Shown here: positions 1 through 8,711 of the stretch, in pieces | Position numbering within the stretch: position 1 is the first letter of the stretch | How the letters are laid out: each line of letters starts with the position of its first letter | Assembly: GCA_023399095.1 (NCBI GenBank) | Contig: JAEWQS010000078.1 | Span: forward strand, 1 to 53,706 | Source: Bacillota bacterium | GTDB lineage: Bacteria; Bacillota; Clostridia; Christensenellales; SZUA-584 | Reading direction: 5' to 3' | DNA length: 53,706 nt | Position numbers and translations under genes: made by a program | The notes under the pieces: generated by a model | Told to the model about the DNA's origin: nothing | Databases searched by the model: none | The model's input: the letters and a program-made list of their open reading frames with translations, nothing else

Positions 1-47
1 TGACGCCGGCGTCACCCTGTTCGGCAAAAAAAAACAGGAGCGTAAAC
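1..47 (+). other. Window edge: palindrome and leader of the first ATPase gene
   Basis: Bases 1-14 are a perfect palindrome (TGACGCC/GGCGTCA). Bases 16-21 (CCTGTT) can pair with 33-38 (AACAGG), which covers the first bases of the AGGAG ribosome binding site at 36-40 of the ATPase gene starting at 48. One frame is open from base 2 to about 76 and could be the tail of an upstream gene, but too little is visible to tell. The palindrome could be an operator, the remains of a terminator or chance. Confidence 0.3.
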
Positions 48-359
48 ATGGCAATTGGTGTATTAAGCGATATTAAGGCCGCTGAGGAAAAGGCACAGGA
101 GATACGGCGCAGCGCCGCTATCGCCGCCAAAGATGCGGTAAAGCTTGCATCACAGGAAAACGCCGCGTATGAGGATGAAGAGCTTACGCTGGCGCGGCGC
201 TTAAGCCTTAAAAAAGTGGATGAGGGACGCACGGCGGCCAAAGCGGAGCTGGATAAGCAGCAGACACGACGGCTTATGGAATGCGATGCGCTCAAGGAAA
301 ACGCGAGAAAGAAGCTTGCGCTCGCCGCAGATGTCTGTTTAGAGAGGATACTCAAATAA
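48..359 (+). CDS. ntpF: V/A-type ATPase peripheral stalk subunit G/H (NtpF/AtpH)
   Basis: A 103-residue, highly charged, almost wholly helical protein beginning MAIGVLSDIKAAEEKAQEIR, typical of the small peripheral-stalk subunit of V/A-ATPases. It pairs with subunit E as a long coiled coil that holds the catalytic head still against the membrane stator. The ATG at 48 follows AGGAG at a 7-base gap. Its stop is one base before the subunit I start at 361, so translation is probably coupled. The assignment rests on size, Ala/Glu/Lys/Arg composition and first place in an operon whose other eight genes are unmistakable; the sequence alone is weakly diagnostic. Confidence 0.85.
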   Translation: MAIGVLSDIKAAEEKAQEIRRSAAIAAKDAVKLASQENAAYEDEELTLARRLSLKKVDEGRTAAKAELDKQQTRRLMECDALKENARKKLALAADVCLERILK

Positions 360-360
360 C

Positions 361-2271
361 ATGGCAATACTGGGAATGAGGAGACTGGCGCTGGTCGCGC
401 ATCAGGACAGCCGGGACAAGCTACTCAAAAGCTTGCAGGAGCTTGGCGCAGTCGAAGTCGTTTCGATGACGCTCGAAGGGCTGAGCTGTGCCCGCCATCC
501 TATCGCTCTATCTCTTCTCGAGGAAAAATATGCGGCTGTACGTGAGGCGCTGGAAACGCTGCGTCCGTACGATAGTAACAAGCCTTCTTTTCTGACGCCC
601 AAACCGCCGATATCGCGCAGCAACCTTAAGGAGACGGCCAACCGCTTCGACGAAGCTGAAGAGATCATCGACAAGATCAAGGCTTTTTCAGATGACATGA
701 GCGCGGTGAAAGCGCGGCGGCAGCGACTTAAAAACCGCATTGCGCAACTCGAGCCTTATGCGCGTTTTGATGCGCCGCTCGAAAGCGTTGGCGAGAGCAA
801 ATATACTGCGTGTCTGCTCGGGACGATACCCGATGAGAGCAAGGACAAATACGCGCAGATCAGAGAAGATTTCAGTGATTCTGCCTGTTTTGAAACGGTG
901 GACGATCAAAAAGATACGATCACGGTTTTTGTGGTGATGCATAAGAGCGTTCAGGAAAAGCTCACCGGTGAGCTTAAGTTCATCGGCTTTTCCGAAGCCT
1001 ATACCAAAGAGCTTATCGGCACGCCGGGAGACATTATTCACGACAGTGAGAACGAGTATTTATCGCTTGAAGAAGAAACAAGCGAATATGAAGATAAAGC
1101 ACGCCATTACGTGGATGACAAGCCGCTGTTAACAGCACTTGAGGATTACCTTGCCAACGAAATTGCGCGTGAGAGATGCACTGAAAAGCTCGGCGAAACG
1201 GGCAGCACGTTTGCGCTTGAGGGCTGGGTGATTGCGGACGATCAAGCAAGAGTGGAAGCTGCTATACTTGAAACCGCGCCGGAAGCATATATCCATTTCC
1301 GCGATCCCGAGGAGGGTGAGATACCGCCCACAGCGCTTGATAACCCGCGCGTGGTGCGTCCCTTCGAAGCAGTCACGGATATGTATGCCGTTCCTTCTCC
1401 GAAAGGCTTTGATCCCAACCGAATTATGGCGTTTTTCTATTTTGTGATATTCGGTATGATGATGGGCGACTTTGCCTACGGTGTGCTGCTTTCATTGGGC
1501 GCGTTAGCGGTGCTTAAGCTCAAAAAACCTGTCGGCATGTTCCGCCGCATCACCACGGTTGTGATGTACTGCGGCATTTCGTCGGCGCTTTGGGGGTTGT
1601 TCTTCGGCACGATATTCAGCATCGAAGGCGTACCCTACGTATTAAGCCCGTTAAAAGATGCAGACGGCGCTTTGGGCACACTCATTCTGTGCCTTGGCAT
1701 CGGCGTGCTGCATATCATGACGGGTATTGGCATCGGCGCTTATATGGACATCAAGCGCGGCAACTTTTTAGCCGCGATATTCGATCGCGTATCGTGGATG
1801 CTGGTCATTATCGGTGGCATCATGCTGCTATTGGGCGGCGCCATCGGCACGGTGGGCACATACATGGCGCTGGCAGGTCTGCTGATTCTGCTGCTGACTC
1901 AGGGACGCAGCAAAAAGGGTATCGTCAGAAAGGCCATGGGCGGCCTCTCCAGCATATACGGCATCACGGGCTATGTGAGCGATATATTGTCCTACTGCCG
2001 TATTTTCGGCATGGGTCTTGCCACCACGGTTATTGCGATGGTGTTCAATACCATAGCGGGGCTGCTGATGGGCGGAGTGGTCGGATACATTTTCGGCATC
2101 GTCATACTCACGGTCGGGCATGTGTTTAACATCGCGATCAACGCGCTGGGCGCGTTTGTACACACCGCGCGTTTGCAGTACATCGAATTCTTCAACAAGT
2201 TCTACGAGGGTGACGGGCACGCGTTTATGCCGCTTGGCATACGCACAAAGCACCACAGGCTGCAAGATTAG
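361..2271 (+). CDS. ntpI: V/A-type ATPase membrane stator subunit I (a subunit)
   Basis: This 636-residue protein is the stator that forms the two half-channels for the ion and contacts the proteolipid ring. The N-terminal half (to about residue 345) is soluble, acidic and coiled-coil rich; the C-terminal half holds seven or eight membrane segments beginning near the stretch IMAFFYFVIFGMMMGDFAYG. The junction motif FDPNRIMAFFYF and the later SDILSYCRIFGMGLA segment are characteristic of the bacterial V-ATPase 116-kDa/I family. Its length is normal for bacterial members. It lies one base after ntpF and 60 bases before the proteolipid gene. Confidence 0.96.
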   Translation: MAILGMRRLALVAHQDSRDKLLKSLQELGAVEVVSMTLEGLSCARHPIALSLLEEKYAAVREALETLRPYDSNKPSFLTPKPPISRSNLKETANRFDEAEEIIDKIKAFSDDMSAVKARRQRLKNRIAQLEPYARFDAPLESVGESKYTACLLGTIPDESKDKYAQIREDFSDSACFETVDDQKDTITVFVVMHKSVQEKLTGELKFIGFSEAYTKELIGTPGDIIHDSENEYLSLEEETSEYEDKARHYVDDKPLLTALEDYLANEIARERCTEKLGETGSTFALEGWVIADDQARVEAAILETAPEAYIHFRDPEEGEIPPTALDNPRVVRPFEAVTDMYAVPSPKGFDPNRIMAFFYFVIFGMMMGDFAYGVLLSLGALAVLKLKKPVGMFRRITTVVMYCGISSALWGLFFGTIFSIEGVPYVLSPLKDADGALGTLILCLGIGVLHIMTGIGIGAYMDIKRGNFLAAIFDRVSWMLVIIGGIMLLLGGAIGTVGTYMALAGLLILLLTQGRSKKGIVRKAMGGLSSIYGITGYVSDILSYCRIFGMGLATTVIAMVFNTIAGLLMGGVVGYIFGIVILTVGHVFNIAINALGAFVHTARLQYIEFFNKFYEGDGHAFMPLGIRTKHHRLQD

Positions 2272-2331
2272 AGACCGCAGCAGCGGTTTATATAACAGAA
2301 AACAATCGGTAACGATTTTAGGAGGGACTCC

Positions 2332-2817
2332 ATGGACTTTTTTGGTGATTATTTCGGCATGATCATATCGACGTTTGGCGCCGCGCTGGCGGTGGGCCTC
2401 TCGGGCATCGGCTCCGCAAAGGGCATCAGCCTTGCGGGTCAGGCTGCAGCCGGCCTTGTTTCGGAAGAGCCGGATCGTTTCGGACAGGCGCTTGTTCTGC
2501 AGCTGCTTCCGGGCACACAGGGCATCTATGGTCTGCTCGTCGCGTTTCTGATACTGCTCAACAACGGGGTTGTGGGCGGCGGCATGATCTCTGCGGCGCA
2601 GGGCTGGGTATATTTCTTTGCCTCGCTGCCGGTGGGCATCGTCGGTTTAACATCCGCCATCTCGCAAGGCAAAACAGCCGTATCGGGTATCGCACTGCTT
2701 GGCAAGCGCCCCGAAGAGCAGGGCAAAGCCATCACGATGGCCATCATGGTGGAAACATACGCGGTGTTCGCGCTGCTGATTTCCATGCTGATCATCCTGC
2801 TCGGCAAAGCGGCTTAA
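2332..2817 (+). CDS. ntpK: V/A-type ATPase proteolipid subunit K (rotor c subunit), Na+-type
   Basis: This 161-residue rotor proteolipid is made of two fused hairpins, giving four membrane segments. The ion-binding carboxylate is Glu141 in the second hairpin (MVETYAVF). The first hairpin carries LPGTQGIYG with Thr62 and Gln63 and no acidic residue at the matching place, and Gln112 is in SAISQGK. These correspond to Leu61, Thr64, Gln65, Gln110 and Glu139 of the E. hirae Na+-ATPase ring, all retained here, so Na+ rather than H+ as the coupling ion is a reasonable inference. A strong AGGAGGGACTCC precedes the ATG, as expected for the subunit needed in most copies. Confidence 0.96.
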   Translation: MDFFGDYFGMIISTFGAALAVGLSGIGSAKGISLAGQAAAGLVSEEPDRFGQALVLQLLPGTQGIYGLLVAFLILLNNGVVGGGMISAAQGWVYFFASLPVGIVGLTSAISQGKTAVSGIALLGKRPEEQGKAITMAIMVETYAVFALLISMLIILLGKAA

Positions 2818-2854
2818 TACTTTGCAAAATTCAGTATTAAAGGACGTGATATAA

Positions 2855-3454
2855 TTGGCCGGAGCGGAGAAACTCATAGAGAAAATTATAGGCGACGCTC
2901 AGCGTGACGCCGAAAGCTATTGGCACGAAGCGGAAGAGAAAAAACAGGCCATGCGCGATAAACTGAATAAGGATATCGACAAGCGCAAGGCCGAGATCGA
3001 CCACATGTCGGACGAAGCGGTGCGCGAGAACAAAAAGCGACTCGCTGCCGTTTACGACCTTGAATACAGAAAGCAGCTTCTTGTCGCTAAGCAGGAAATG
3101 ATGGGCGAAGCCAAAGCACTCGCGATGCAGAAGCTGGCTTCTCTGCCCGATGATCAGTATCTTTCGCTGTTGAAACAGCGCCTGATTGACTGCGCGGCCA
3201 GCGGGCACGGCGGAATCATCATGTCTAAGGGCGAAAAGCGCATTAACGCAGCTTTCCTGCGTGACGTTAACAAGGCGCTGAAAAACGCCTGCGGTACGGG
3301 CGAGGTGCAGCTTTTAAAAGAAACCAGAGATATTGCGGGCGGCTTTGTCTATGTGGACGGCGGCCTTGAGATCGATATGTCGCTGGAGGCGCTGCTCAGC
3401 GAAGCATGGCAGCAAAGCGAAACAGATGTGGCGGCCGTTTTATTCGGCGCATGA
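2855..3454 (+). CDS. ntpE: V/A-type ATPase peripheral stalk subunit E
   Basis: This 199-residue protein is the second peripheral-stalk component, binding subunit G/H along its long N-terminal helix and the A3B3 head through its globular C-terminal domain. Residues 1 to about 100 are a charged helix with many Lys, Glu and Arg; the C-terminal part ends with the typical GGFVYVDGGLEIDMSLEALL segment. The start is a TTG at 2855 preceded by AAAGGACG; no in-frame ATG nearby would retain the normal N terminus (AGAEKLIEKI). It lies 37 bases after ntpK and 11 bases before ntpC. Confidence 0.93.
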   Translation: MAGAEKLIEKIIGDAQRDAESYWHEAEEKKQAMRDKLNKDIDKRKAEIDHMSDEAVRENKKRLAAVYDLEYRKQLLVAKQEMMGEAKALAMQKLASLPDDQYLSLLKQRLIDCAASGHGGIIMSKGEKRINAAFLRDVNKALKNACGTGEVQLLKETRDIAGGFVYVDGGLEIDMSLEALLSEAWQQSETDVAAVLFGA

Positions 3455-3465
3455 TGGGATAAAAG

Positions 3466-4452
3466 ATGTCAGAAACACAAAGCAGCTATCCCTTTGCCTC
3501 GGCGCGTGTCAAGGCATTGGAACCAAAGCTGATTACAAAAGAAAAGCTCTCTCGGCTGATTGAAGCCAAGGATTATGAGACGGCCATGCGCCAGCTTAAT
3601 GAGCTGGGGTACGGTCAGTCTGCGCCTGATTTCGAAACGATGATACAAAAGGAGCTCGAGGAGACAGACGCGCTTTTGCTTGCGCTGTCACCAAGCGACG
3701 TATTCACGCGCATTGTCCGCGCAGACAGGGATTACTATAATCTCAAGGTTATTATCAAGCTGCTCATGCGCGACCAGAGCATAGACAGCGTGGCACTTAC
3801 GCCGGGCAACATCAGCGTAGAAGCGCTGCGGCGCGCGATATCCGAAAACAACTACTTTGAGCTGCCAAGCAACATGACCGACGCGCTCAACTATATCGAC
3901 AAGCAGTTCACGGTGGCGACAGACCCGTCCATCATCGGCGTGGCGCTGGATCGAGCGTATGCCAAGGAAATTCGCGATCTGGTTGCCCAAATGAACGATC
4001 CGCTTGTCACGCAGTATTACATGGCGTATTTCGATCTGAGCAACATCATTGCACTGCTTCGCGTGCGCGCGGCAGACGCGCCCAAGGAAACGTTCGAACG
4101 TGCGTTCCTTAAGGGCGGCTGTATCGACAAGCGCACACTGACAGACGCTTTCGACGTCTCGGATGACAGCTTTTTATCAGCTGCGGCCAAAGGTGATTAC
4201 GCATCAATACTTGCGGACGCGTTTGAGGATTATCAGAAGTCTGGCAGCCTTTATATGCTCGAAAAGGCGCGCGACGACTATCTACTCTCAATGCTGGAGA
4301 ACCACCGCCATGATATGTTCGGCATCGGAGTGCTCATGGGCTACTACGTGGCCAAACAACGTGAGGCATCGGCCATACGCATGGTGATGACGGCCAAGCA
4401 GGGCGGTATTGATGCAGACGTGGTCACCAAGCGGCTAAAAGAGCTCTACTAG
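3466..4452 (+). CDS. ntpC: V/A-type ATPase subunit C (central rotor-ring adaptor, d subunit)
   Basis: This 328-residue, mostly helical protein sits like a funnel on the proteolipid ring and links it to the central shaft made of subunits D and F. It shows the family pattern: an early YPFASARVKALEPKLIT segment, a YYNLKVIIKLLMR helix near one third of the length, and the C-terminal GIGVLMGYYVAKQREASAIR motif found in nearly all C/AC39 members. The length is typical. The GGGAT upstream of the ATG at 3466 is only a moderate ribosome binding site, 11 bases after the ntpE stop. Confidence 0.95.
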   Translation: MSETQSSYPFASARVKALEPKLITKEKLSRLIEAKDYETAMRQLNELGYGQSAPDFETMIQKELEETDALLLALSPSDVFTRIVRADRDYYNLKVIIKLLMRDQSIDSVALTPGNISVEALRRAISENNYFELPSNMTDALNYIDKQFTVATDPSIIGVALDRAYAKEIRDLVAQMNDPLVTQYYMAYFDLSNIIALLRVRAADAPKETFERAFLKGGCIDKRTLTDAFDVSDDSFLSAAAKGDYASILADAFEDYQKSGSLYMLEKARDDYLLSMLENHRHDMFGIGVLMGYYVAKQREASAIRMVMTAKQGGIDADVVTKRLKELY

Positions 4453-4465
4453 AGAGGATGAAACG

Positions 4466-4783
4466 ATGAACAAGATTGGCGTTGTGGGCGATATGGACAG
4501 CATCATCGGTTTTAAAACACTCGGTATCGACGTTTATCCGGCAGCGGGAGACGAGGTGACGGGTGTGTTGAATCGTCTCGCCACCGGCGGCTACGCGATT
4601 ATTTTCGTGACCGAACAGGCCGCGGAAACCGCCGCAGAAACCATCGACCGATATAAGACTTCGCCGTTTCCCGCGATTATCCCCATTCCGGGCAACCGCG
4701 GCTCGACAGGCTTTGGCATGCAGGGCATCCACGCCAACGTGGAAAAAGCGATCGGCGCGGACATATTGTTTAAGGACGAATAA
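4466..4783 (+). CDS. ntpG: V/A-type ATPase central shaft subunit F (NtpG)
   Basis: This 105-residue protein has a Rossmann-like alpha/beta fold and binds subunit D in the central rotor shaft. The N terminus (NKIGVVGDMDSIIGFKTLGI) has the hallmark GD.D...GF..LG pattern of V-ATPase subunit F, and the C-terminal half includes the PAIIPIPGNRGSTGFG strand-turn. GAGAGGATGAAACG precedes the ATG, 13 bases after ntpC. The Enterococcus gene name is ntpG; elsewhere the gene is called atpF, which should not be confused with the F-type b subunit. Confidence 0.94.
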   Translation: MNKIGVVGDMDSIIGFKTLGIDVYPAAGDEVTGVLNRLATGGYAIIFVTEQAAETAAETIDRYKTSPFPAIIPIPGNRGSTGFGMQGIHANVEKAIGADILFKDE

Positions 4784-4833
4784 CCCGCGCGAAATATCGC
4801 GCATAAGAGATATCACACAGGAAGGATTTGCAT

Positions 4834-6606
4834 ATGGAAGGCAGAATAGTCAAGGTTTCCGGTCCCCTTATCGTCGCTAGCGGTCTTGGTGACAGCGAAA
4901 TGTACGATGTGGTGAGGGTCTCAAGCCAGAAGCTGATCGGCGAAATCATAGAGCTTCGGGGCGATATGGCCTCAATACAGGTGTATGAGGAGACAAGCGG
5001 CCTCGGGCCCGGCGAGCCGGTAACCCCCACAGGCAGCCCGCTTTCGGTTGAGCTTGCGCCCGGCCTCATCGAATCAATTTTCGACGGTATACAGCGCCCG
5101 CTCGATAAGATCAGGGAAATGGCGGGAGACCGCATCAGCCGCGGCATCAGCCTCTCGGCGCTCGACCATGACAAAAAGTGGACGTTTATGCCGCTTGCAA
5201 AGGTGGGCGATCAGGTGACCGCGGGAGATTTTCTTGGCTATGTGCAGGAAACCACGCTGGTGAAGCACTATATCATGGTCCCGCCGAACGTACAGGGCAC
5301 GATTGAGTGGCTCGCAAACGGTGAAGCCACGATTGTGGAGCCTATTGCGAAGCTTAAAAACGGAAGCGATACCATTGATATCACGATGCTTCAGCGTTGG
5401 CCGGTACGGCGCGGACGTCCGTATGCGGAAAAACTTCCGCCGACAGAGCCCATGATCACAGGCCAGCGCGTCATAGATACGCTGTTCCCCGTTGCAAAAG
5501 GCGGCGTGGCGGCAGTGCCGGGGCCGTTTGGCAGCGGAAAGACGGTGGTCCAGCATCAGCTGGCCAAGTGGGCGGATGCAGATATCATCGTGTACGTTGG
5601 CTGCGGCGAACGCGGCAACGAGATGACGGACGTTCTCATGGAGTTCCCAGAGCTTAAGGACCCGCGCAGCGGCGAGCCGCTCATGAAGCGCACGGTGCTT
5701 ATCGCGAACACATCGGACATGCCGGTGGCTGCGCGTGAAGCCTCCATCTACACAGGTATTACGATTGCGGAATATTTCCGCGACATGGGATATAAGGTGG
5801 CCATCATGGCCGACTCCACATCACGCTGGGCTGAGGCACTGCGCGAAATGTCGGGGCGTCTTGAGGAAATGCCGGGCGACGAAGGCTATCCGGCTTATCT
5901 GTCCTCGCGTCTTGCGGGCTTCTACGAGCGTGCGGGCATCGTCAAGGCACTCGGATCCAGTGGTCGTACCGGCGCGGTGACGGCGATCGGCGCGGTGTCA
6001 CCGCCAGGCGGCGACATCTCCGAGCCTGTTTCGCAGGCCACGCTGCGTATCGTCAAGGTGTTCTGGGGGCTTTCGGCACAGCTTGCTTACAAGCGACATT
6101 TCCCAGCGATAGACTGGCTCACATCGTATTCATTGTACCTTGACAGGTTATCCGATTGGTTTGATGAACATGTCTCACATGAGTGGGTAAAGCTTCGCAT
6201 AAAGACGATGCAGCTGCTTCAGGAGGAATCGGAGCTGGAAGAAATCGTGCGTCTCGTCGGCGTGGACGCGCTATCGCTGAAAGATCGCCTGAAGCTGGAG
6301 ACAGCACGCAGCATCCGCGAGGACTATCTGCATCAGAACGCTTTCCACGACATCGACACATATACGTCACTCGAAAAACAATACGGCATTCTCGGCCTGA
6401 TATTAAAGTGGGGCGAGCTGGGCGAAAAGGCGCTGGCCGCCGGCGCGCCGCTCTCCAAGATATCGGCGCTGCCTGTGCGTGAGGAAATCGGACGCGCGAA
6501 ATATGTGCCCGAAAACGAAATATCCGAAAAGTTTGCGATTATCACGCAGAATCTGGAATCCCAGATGAGTGCGCTTTATGAGGAAGGTGGGATAGACATT
6601 GCTTAA
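4834..6606 (+). CDS. ntpA: V/A-type ATPase catalytic subunit A
   Basis: This 590-residue catalytic subunit hydrolyses or makes ATP at the A/B interface. Domains in order: N-terminal beta barrel, the bulge region unique to A subunits (about residues 110-190), the nucleotide-binding domain with Walker A GPFGSGKT at about 230-237, the TSRWAEALRE signature, and a helical C-terminal domain. I chose the ATG at 4834: AGGAAGG at 4819-4825 lies 8 bases ahead, whereas the TTG at 4828 would sit only 2 bases from it. The last eight bases overlap the subunit B start. Confidence 0.97.
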   Translation: MEGRIVKVSGPLIVASGLGDSEMYDVVRVSSQKLIGEIIELRGDMASIQVYEETSGLGPGEPVTPTGSPLSVELAPGLIESIFDGIQRPLDKIREMAGDRISRGISLSALDHDKKWTFMPLAKVGDQVTAGDFLGYVQETTLVKHYIMVPPNVQGTIEWLANGEATIVEPIAKLKNGSDTIDITMLQRWPVRRGRPYAEKLPPTEPMITGQRVIDTLFPVAKGGVAAVPGPFGSGKTVVQHQLAKWADADIIVYVGCGERGNEMTDVLMEFPELKDPRSGEPLMKRTVLIANTSDMPVAAREASIYTGITIAEYFRDMGYKVAIMADSTSRWAEALREMSGRLEEMPGDEGYPAYLSSRLAGFYERAGIVKALGSSGRTGAVTAIGAVSPPGGDISEPVSQATLRIVKVFWGLSAQLAYKRHFPAIDWLTSYSLYLDRLSDWFDEHVSHEWVKLRIKTMQLLQEESELEEIVRLVGVDALSLKDRLKLETARSIREDYLHQNAFHDIDTYTSLEKQYGILGLILKWGELGEKALAAGAPLSKISALPVREEIGRAKYVPENEISEKFAIITQNLESQMSALYEEGGIDIA

Positions 6607-7978
6607 GGAATACCGCACGATCAGCGAGGTTGTCGGCCCGCTCATGCTCGTGGAGGGCGTCAGCGGCGTCAAATACGACGAGCTTGTTGAGATCGTTCAG
6701 CAGAGCGGCGAGATGCGCCGCGGCAAGGTGCTTGAGATCAACGGTGACAAAGCGCTTGTGCAGCTTTTTGAAAGCTCGCAAGGGCTCAAAATATCCACAT
6801 CTAAGGCGCGTTTTTTGGGGCGCAGCATTGAGCTTGCCGTGTCTTACGACATGCTGGGCCGCGTTTTCGACGGCATGGGTGAGCCTATCGACAACGGGCC
6901 CGCCATCATACCCGAAAAGCGCATGGATATCAACGGATCGCCCATCAATCCGGCATCTCGTGATTATCCCGAAGAGTTCATACAAACAGGCATATCGGCC
7001 ATAGACGGCCTGAATACATTGGTGCGCGGGCAAAAGCTGCCTGTGTTCTCCGGCTCCGGCTTGCCGCACGCAAACCTCGCGGCGCAAATCGCCCGTCAGG
7101 CGAAGGTGCTCGGCGGAGAATCCAACTTTGCGGTGGTGTTCGCCGCGGTGGGTATCACATTCGAAGAAGCCGACTTCTTTATCAGCGACTTTAAAAAGAC
7201 GGGCGCGATAGACCGCACCGTGCTTTTCGTCAACTTAGCCGATGATCCTGCCATTGAGCGTATATCCACGCCGCGTATGGCGCTGACAGCCGCCGAATAT
7301 CTCGCGTACGAGAAGGGGCTGCATGTGCTTGTTATCATCACGGACATCACGAACTATGCCGAGGCGCTGCGTGAAGTGTCTGCTGCAAGAAAGGAAGTGC
7401 CGGGCCGCAGAGGATATCCCGGTTACCTCTACACAGACCTTGCGACGATGTATGAACGCGCGGGACGTATCAAGGGCCGTGAAGGCTCGGTGACACAGAT
7501 ACCAATACTCTCGATGCCGGAGGACGACAAAACCCATCCGATCCCTGACCTTACGGGCTACATCACCGAGGGGCAGATCATACTCTCACGCGAGCTGCTC
7601 AGAAAAGGCGTCACACCGCCGATTGACGTGCTGCCATCGCTTTCGCGTCTTAAGGACAAGGGCATCGGCAAGGGCAAAACACGCGAGGATCACGCGGACT
7701 CGATGAACCAGCTGTTCGCGGCGTATGCGCGCGGCAAGGACGCTAAGGAGCTTTCGGTTATCCTCGGCGAAGCGGCACTGACCGACGTGGACAAGCTCTA
7801 TGCCAAGTTTGCGGACGCATTTGAGAAGGAATACGTATCCCAAGGGTACGACAGTAATCGAACGATTGAAGAGACGCTGAGTCTTGGATGGAAGCTGCTG
7901 AAAATTCTGCCCAAATCCGAATTGAAGCGTATCAAGGACGAATATATCGAAAAATATCTGCCGGCGGACGAGGATTAA
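6599..7978 (+). CDS. ntpB: V/A-type ATPase non-catalytic subunit B
   Basis: This 459-residue subunit forms the A3B3 head with subunit A. It resembles A in fold but lacks a Walker A motif, as usual. The typical opening is LKEYRTISEVVGPLMLVEGV; GRRGYPGYLYTDLATMYERAGR and the LSRLKDKGIGKGKTREDH segment are also family signatures. Translation starts at a TTG (6599) overlapping the ntpA stop by eight bases. AGGAAGGTGG at 6581-6590, inside ntpA, serves as the ribosome binding site, so A and B are translationally coupled, which fits their 1:1 stoichiometry. Confidence 0.97.
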   Translation: MLKEYRTISEVVGPLMLVEGVSGVKYDELVEIVQQSGEMRRGKVLEINGDKALVQLFESSQGLKISTSKARFLGRSIELAVSYDMLGRVFDGMGEPIDNGPAIIPEKRMDINGSPINPASRDYPEEFIQTGISAIDGLNTLVRGQKLPVFSGSGLPHANLAAQIARQAKVLGGESNFAVVFAAVGITFEEADFFISDFKKTGAIDRTVLFVNLADDPAIERISTPRMALTAAEYLAYEKGLHVLVIITDITNYAEALREVSAARKEVPGRRGYPGYLYTDLATMYERAGRIKGREGSVTQIPILSMPEDDKTHPIPDLTGYITEGQIILSRELLRKGVTPPIDVLPSLSRLKDKGIGKGKTREDHADSMNQLFAAYARGKDAKELSVILGEAALTDVDKLYAKFADAFEKEYVSQGYDSNRTIEETLSLGWKLLKILPKSELKRIKDEYIEKYLPADED

Positions 7979-7981
7979 TAA

Positions 7982-8620
7982 ATGGCTGTTTTACGAGTGA
8001 ACCCGACGCGAATGGAATTAACCAAGCTAAAAAAGCGCTTGGTGACAGCCACGCGGGGACACAAGCTGTTAAAGGATAAACGCGATGAGATGGTACGCCA
8101 GTTTATGCTGCTCATCAGGCGCAACAAGGCGCTGCGCGAAGAAGTGGAGGCAGCACTGTCTTCAGCGCTGGCGGGTTTTGTGCTTGCGCGCATCGCGATG
8201 ACTAAGGAGACGATGGACGAAGCGCTGATGTATCCTGTGCGCGAGGTCGAGCTCACTATCAGCCGTGCGAATATCATGAGCGTGGATGTCCCCAAAATCA
8301 GCTATAGCGAAAAAAAACAGGAGCGTTCGTTCTTCCCTTACGGCCTTTTATGCACATCAGCCGAGCTGGACAGCGCCACAACCAAGCTCGCAAGCGTACT
8401 ACCGCAAATGGTGGAGCTGGCCGAGCTGGAGAAAACGTGTAACATGCTTGCGGATGAGATCGAAAAAACACGCCGCCGCGTTAATGCGCTTGAGTACGTG
8501 ATGATACCGCAGCTCCAGGAGACCATCCGCTATATCCGCATGAAACTGGACGAGAACGAGCGCGGTAACTTAACCCGGCTCATGAAGACAAAAGATATGA
8601 TTGCCAAAAGAGAGGCTTAA
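7982..8620 (+). CDS. ntpD: V/A-type ATPase central shaft subunit D
   Basis: This 212-residue protein forms the coiled-coil rotor shaft that turns inside the A3B3 head, as the gamma subunit does in F-type enzymes. The opening RVNPTRMELTKLKKRLVTAT and the closing RRVNALEYVMIPQLQETIRYI are diagnostic of V-ATPase subunit D. Both ends are long helices, with a less ordered middle. It begins three bases after the ntpB stop and is the last gene of the operon; a terminator-like hairpin follows directly. Confidence 0.96.
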   Translation: MAVLRVNPTRMELTKLKKRLVTATRGHKLLKDKRDEMVRQFMLLIRRNKALREEVEAALSSALAGFVLARIAMTKETMDEALMYPVREVELTISRANIMSVDVPKISYSEKKQERSFFPYGLLCTSAELDSATTKLASVLPQMVELAELEKTCNMLADEIEKTRRRVNALEYVMIPQLQETIRYIRMKLDENERGNLTRLMKTKDMIAKREA

Positions 8621-8622
8621 AT

Positions 8623-8652
8623 AAGAGGAGTCGCTAGTACGCTCTTCTTTTT
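8623..8652 (+). terminator. Terminator-like hairpin of the ATPase operon
   Basis: AAGAGGAG-T-CG pairs with CGCTCTTCTT around a six-base loop, with one bulged T and one G-T pair, and a short T run follows at 8648-8652. It starts two bases after the ntpD stop. The run of T is short, so termination may be partial. Confidence 0.55.
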
Positions 8653-8659
8653 AATACGT

Positions 8660-8692
8660 GATCCCCGAAAAGCCAAAGCGTTTTGGGGTGTC
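8660..8692. repeat. Dispersed hairpin repeat, copy 1 (inverted orientation)
   Basis: Read on the minus strand this is ACCCCAAAACGC, a short loop, then GGCTTTTCGGGGATC, closely matching the elements at 15156-15186 and 51018-51047. It can fold into a hairpin with an A/T-rich inner and G/C outer stem. It ends about five bases before the ribosome binding site (AAAGGA) of the lipoprotein gene at 8712. No long T run follows, so a plain terminator role is not obvious. Confidence 0.6.
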
Positions 8693-8711
8693 GTTGAAAG
8701 GATGAGATACA

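Noticed and set aside
27..8326. 17-base identical stretch (A8 plus CAGGAGCGT) at 27-43 and 8310-8326
   Set aside because: One copy is a ribosome binding site and the other lies inside ntpD coding sequence; the A run makes a chance match likely.
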